From Glandiceps talaboti (taxonomy: Eukaryota; Hemichordata; Enteropneusta; Spengelidae), in contig NC_135563.1 of the NCBI RefSeq assembly GCF_964340395.1, positions 496,001 to 560,000 of the forward strand: 64,000 nt of DNA. Direction: 5' to 3'. Below, piece after piece: positions 60,043 to 64,000 of the stretch. Position 1 is the stretch's first letter. Each line of letters opens with the position of its first letter. The notes under the pieces are model-generated. The model was not told the origin of the DNA and ran no database searches. It was given only the letters and a program-made list of their open reading frames with translations. Position numbers and translations under genes: made by a program.

Positions 60043-61599
60043 TTTGCATGGTATGATACATCCATATTGACACCATACGTCTGTGATCTTTGCATGGTAT
60101 AATACATCCATATTGACACCATACGTGTGTGATCTTTGCATGGTATAATACATCCATATTGACACCATATGTCTGTGATCTTTGCATGGTATAATACATC
60201 CATATTGACACCATACGTCTGTGATCTTTGCATGGTATAATACATCCATATTGACACCATACGTCTGTGATCTTTGCATGGTATAATACATCCATATTGA
60301 CACCATACATGTACGTCTGTGATCTTTGCATGGTATAATACATCCATATTGACACCATACGTCTGTGATCTTTGCATGGTATAATACATCCATATTGACA
60401 CCATACGTCTGTGATCTTTGCATGGTATAATACATCCATATTGACACCATACGTCTGTGATCTTTGCATGGTATAATACATCCATATTGACACCATACGT
60501 GTGTGATCTTTGCATGGTATAATACATCCATATTGACACCATACGTCTGTGATCTTTGCATGGTATAATACATCCATATTGACACCATACGTCTGTGATC
60601 TTTGCATGGTATAATACATCCATATTGACACCATACGTCTGTGATCTTTGCATGGTATAATACATCCATATTGACACCATACGTGTGTGATCTTTGCATG
60701 GTATAATACATCCATATTGACACCATACGTGTGTGATCTTTGCATGGTATAATACATCCATATTGACACCATACGTCTGTGATCTTTGCATGGTATAATA
60801 CATCCATATTGACACCATACGTCTGTGATCTTTGCATGGTATAATACATCCATATTGACACCATACGTGTGTGATCTTTGCATGGTATAATACATCCATA
60901 TTGACACCATACGTCTGTGATCTTTGCATGGTATAATACATCCATATTGACACCATACGTGTGTGATCTTTGCATGGTATAATACATCCATATTGACACC
61001 ATACGTCTGTGATCTTTGCATGGTATAATACATCCATATTGACACCATACGTCTGTGATCTTTGCATGGTATAATACATCCATATTGACACCATACGTCT
61101 GTGATCTTTGCATGGTATAAATTATAATACATCCATATTGACACCATACGTCTGTGATCTTTGCATGGTATAATACATCCATATTGACACCATACGTGTG
61201 TGATCTTTGCATGGTATAATACATCCATATTGACACCATACGTGTGTGATCTTTGCATGGTATAATACATCCATATTGACACCATACGTCTGTGATCTTT
61301 GCATGGTATAATACATCCATATTGACACCATACGTCTGTGATCTTTGCATGGTATAAATTATAATACATCCATATTGACACCATACATGTACGTCTGTGA
61401 TCTTTGCATGGTATAATACATCCATATTGACACCATACATGTACGTCTGTGATCTTTGCATGGTATAATACATCCATATTGACACCATACGTCTGTGATC
61501 TTTGCATGGTATAATACATCCATATTGACACCATACGTCTGTGATCTTTGCATGGTATAATACATCCATATTGACACCATACGTCTGTGATCTTTGCAG
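60043..61599 (+). repeat. 46-bp AG-free minisatellite ending at the exon-7 acceptor, ~34 copies
   Basis: catggtataatacatccata, ttgacaccatacgtctgtga, tctttg. Variants are gtgtg for gtctg, an extra catgta, and tataaat in two units. No unit contains AG on the plus strand. The final unit reads gtgatctttgcag and is the functional-looking acceptor of exon 7, where all others read gtgatctttgcat. On the minus strand none of the three frames has a stop, giving overlapping 525- to 528-codon frames that are artefacts. Confidence 0.95.
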
Positions 61600-61674
61600 C
61601 TAAAATCGAAAATGACATTGGATGAACTACAACACCTTAAAGATAAAGTAGGACAAATCCAAGCAGCTGAAATG
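61600..61674 (+). CDS. Coiled-coil gene, exon 7
   Basis: The acceptor gtgatctttgcag is the last unit of the 46-bp minisatellite. The donor is ATG|gtaggt. The 75 nt read LKSKMTLDELQHLKDKVGQI and QAAEM, phase 0 at both ends. It is coiled-coil in character and continues the series from exon 6. No stop follows in frame before the donor, so the gene continues beyond the window. Confidence 0.82.
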
Positions 61675-62077
61675 GTAGGTATATTGAATGCAACTATATT
61701 ATTACCATGTTTGTGTCCTGTATTAAATCAAAGTTCATTTACATCAAACTACATGTAGTGTCAAATGTCATCCATTGACCAATAGCTAATACCCCTGTCT
61801 CTAGTTACCATTCCTAACACATGACTCAAATGGTGGAATTTTGTAATGATTGCCTATAATAAGTTTTCCAGTTATCCATGCGCGATCCTGTCAGGTTTGG
61901 AGAAATTCTGACATTTTGTTTCTGAGATAAGGACCCATCTGTAAAATTGCCCAATGACTGGGACATGGACCTGAGACAAAACTAGACTTCCTGTGCATCA
62001 CAAGTTGATTTACAAATACCCAGAGTTATCATCAGTGCATAATGAAACCAAGTCACAATAATTTGTACCCCCAAATA
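61675..62077 (+). other. Intron sequence, no feature seen
   Basis: Unique sequence between exon 7 and the next transposon copy. Confidence 0.45.
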
Positions 62078-62320
62078 CATTTTAGCACAACTGACTGAGA
62101 TTCAATGTGCTATAGGCATGGTGAAATTGTGTGTGTAAACGACTTAAAGTCAAAAACCACCAGACCAATTGCCTTGGTATTAGGAGGGGACATTACTTAG
62201 GCAAGTAGATGGAAAATTGTTCAAATGAAAATGATCGAGTCAGAGGTGTGCATTTTGAGTCAAAAAATGTGATTTTTGGTAAAAAAACTGACACTCCAAA
62301 AGAGCCAGCAGATTGGCCAG
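62078..62320 (+). mobile_element. AGCACAACTG-family element, 5' part
   Basis: Head tttagcacaactgactgaga and gctataggcatggtgaaatt, then gacttaaagtcaaaaaccac and cagaccaattgcc. Truncated on the right where LINE-derived sequence begins. Confidence 0.7.
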
Positions 62321-62539
62321 AAGTTATGTATTATTTAAAGCCTTTAAGTAATCACTTATTGTACTAAGGATTGGAACCAAGATATTAATGGTTCCCATCC
62401 CCTTCATATATTCCATATCCTTTTCCACTTTATGATTTTTCCTCCCAAACCTTTAAATAAGCTTTCCCTAATCCATTCATTATTGTACCCCATACCTTAT
62501 TCCAATAACTAACACTTAAAGAAGACACAGAGGGTTATT

Positions 62540-63030
62540 GCCATACAAACTTAAGTATACTTCGTACTTCATCCCAATACTCCACCAACACTCCACCAAC
62601 AGCGGCATCAACTGCAAATTTTAACACTCTGCTGATGTCATCATTGTATTTCCAACATGGTCAAAAAAGTAGTGTCTGGTACCAAATAACAGATCCAGGT
62701 GAAACTCTGCTGATGCATGCATTGCTCAGTCCATTGTGTTCCAACTCAAAACAACTCACTGTTCCCTGTCCTACAACCAAAGTAAATAAACTAAATCCAA
62801 CTCAAAACCTTATCACTAATTCCAGGAGTATGCAAGCATTTTGATTAGTCTTCAGTAAGGTCCCCTGTCAAACAATTTTGCAAAATCAAGGTGCATAAAT
62901 ATCAATTAGTGATGGGTGATCCTTGTCAACAGATTTGATCACGTGCTTCAATAATAAAAGAGTGCCAATTACTGAATGTGAATGAGCTCTCCTGAAATCA
63001 TGTTGATAGTCCCTGATAATATTAATTGTC
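62540..63030 (-). pseudogene. Non-LTR retrotransposon reverse transcriptase remnant
   Basis: On the minus strand, from right to left, several RT-like segments appear in shifting frames. VDKDHPSLIDIY is followed by DFAKLFDRG, resembling the 'hldf.kAFD' block. Then GISDKVLSWI resembles 'GI....l.wi'. Then SPGSVIWYQTLLF resembles 'vpQGsvlgp.LF'. Then NDDISRVLKFAVDAAVGG resembles 'indi...lkFADDtt', with the catalytic FADD changed to FAVD. Stops and frameshifts throughout show it is dead. The order and spacing fit a CR1/L2/jockey-type RT domain. The FAVD codons are near 62607-62618. Confidence 0.8.
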
Positions 63031-63052
63031 GGCAATCTCATCGCTCATAAGC

Positions 63053-63120
63053 TTTTTAGCACAACTGAACTGACCTGAGGTTCAGTAGTGCTATAGGGAT
63101 CGCCCAACGTCTTTCTGTGT

Positions 63121-63211
<91 letters not shown>

Positions 63212-64000
63212 CAACTTAAAGTTAAAAACCGCTGAACCGATTGCCATGATATTTGGTGGGTCCATTACCTTGGGTGTCTAGTTGGGAAATTGTTCAAATC
63301 AAAATGATCTTACTACCGGTTTGCCATTTGGGTAAAAAAATGTGATTTTTGGTCAAAAAACTTAAACTAAAAAACTACTGGGCAGATTGGGCTGAAATTT
63401 GGGTGAAACATTTTGGTTAAATAACAACATCTTCTGGTAGGCAAGTGAGTAAACATTTAAAAAATGTATGCAAATATCCCTAGCAACCATGACCACGCCC
63501 ATAGTAACAGCCAAACGGTTGTGTATTTCACAAAGAAAACAACAGGGATTAATGAATGATTAATTAATTGAATACACATTCAGAAAGTGTATGTAAATTT
63601 GCCAAGCAACAAGACCATGCCCATAGCAACAGTCAAATGATCACGTATATTGTGAAGGTAACAACAGGAATTGAAAGACAAATGAATAAACATTCAAAAA
63701 ATGTATGCAAATGTGCCTAGCGACAAGACCATGCCCATAGCAACAGTCAAATAGTCACATATATTGCAAAGATAACAACGGGGATTAATAGACAATTGAA
63801 TAGACATTCAAAAGAGGTATGTAAATTTGCCTAGCAACATGACCACGCCCATAGCAACAACCAAACTATCACACATATCGCAAAGATAACAAACAGGAAT
63901 TGGAAGACAATTGAGTAAACATTAACAAATGTATGCAAATGTGCCTAGCAACAAGATTACGCCCATAGCAACAGCTAAATGATCAGATATTGCGAAAATA
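63053..64000 (+). mobile_element. AGCACAACTG-family TIR element, cut by window end
   Basis: Head tttttagcacaactgaactg with hairpin partner ggttcagtagtgctatagg, a long (TG)n run (63117-63208), and caacttaaagttaaaaaccgc. Then the ~110-bp units (gcccatagcaacagtcaaat, attgcaaagataacaacggg) run to the window end. The tail is not reached. Confidence 0.8.

Noticed and set aside
59992-61618. Overlapping 525- and 528-codon minus-strand frames
   Set aside because: Products of the stop-free 46-bp minisatellite; three frames are equally open and two run across a host exon in antisense.
63056-63265. Thr-His repeat frame
   Set aside because: Translation of a TG microsatellite.

Overview
This is eukaryotic, almost certainly invertebrate animal, DNA. 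There is no bacterial gene organisation. Coding sequence occurs as short exons with GT-AG borders, all in one phase and on one strand, separated by introns of several kb filled with minisatellites and transposon remnants. My best guess at lineage is a marine invertebrate such as an amphioxus-like chordate. The hint is minisatellites that repeat splice sites, which I recall being described in amphioxus as 'mirage minisatellites' (from memory, unchecked). I would not rest a species call on it.

Backbone: one plus-strand coiled-coil gene spans roughly 8.2 kb to beyond 61.7 kb. I support exons at 8209-8268 (possible ATG exon), 10781-10834, 23870-23944, 34580-34726, 44320-44529, 53657-53776 and 61600-61674, plus three very short candidate exons at 46544-46561, 47162-47176 and 48491-48523. 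Every one is a multiple of three and joins in phase 0. Together they encode about 250-270 residues rich in E, K, L, D and Q, a long coiled coil. The gene runs off the right edge and I cannot name it.

Introns: about 25 kb of the window is minisatellite, and each intron carries its own unrelated unit: 30 bp x ~190 (11.0-16.7 kb), 56 bp x ~58 (19.3-22.5), 43 bp x 13 (23.9-24.5), 56 bp x 8 (44.6-45.1), 32 bp x 14 (47.4-47.8), ~35 bp with TG runs (49.9-52.7), 39 bp x 8 (52.9-53.2), 44 bp x ~90 (53.8-57.8) and 46 bp x ~34 (60.0-61.6). Upstream of the gene lie 52-76 bp, 31 bp and 57 bp arrays. Two arrays are physically continuous with splice sites. The 43-bp array repeats the exon-3 donor 13 times. 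The 46-bp array ends at the exon-7 acceptor and contains no AG for about 1.57 kb.

Mobile DNA: (i) a 2,049-bp TIR element (34957-37005, TAA target duplication) carrying an intact three-exon minus-strand gene for a cysteine-rich, zinc-ribbon-like protein of about 283 aa; (ii) a 2,325-bp TTAA-flanked TIR element (40467-42791) inserted in a tandem array that supplies its own empty sites; (iii) foldback elements at 24.5-25.8, 31.7-32.6, 43.4-43.8 and 45.2-46.3 kb; (iv) several families of short elements with internal tandem blocks; (v) two degraded non-LTR retrotransposon fragments, at the left end and at 62.5-63.0 kb.

The very long open frames over the minisatellites (up to 1,756 codons) are explained by stop-free repeat units and are not called as genes.
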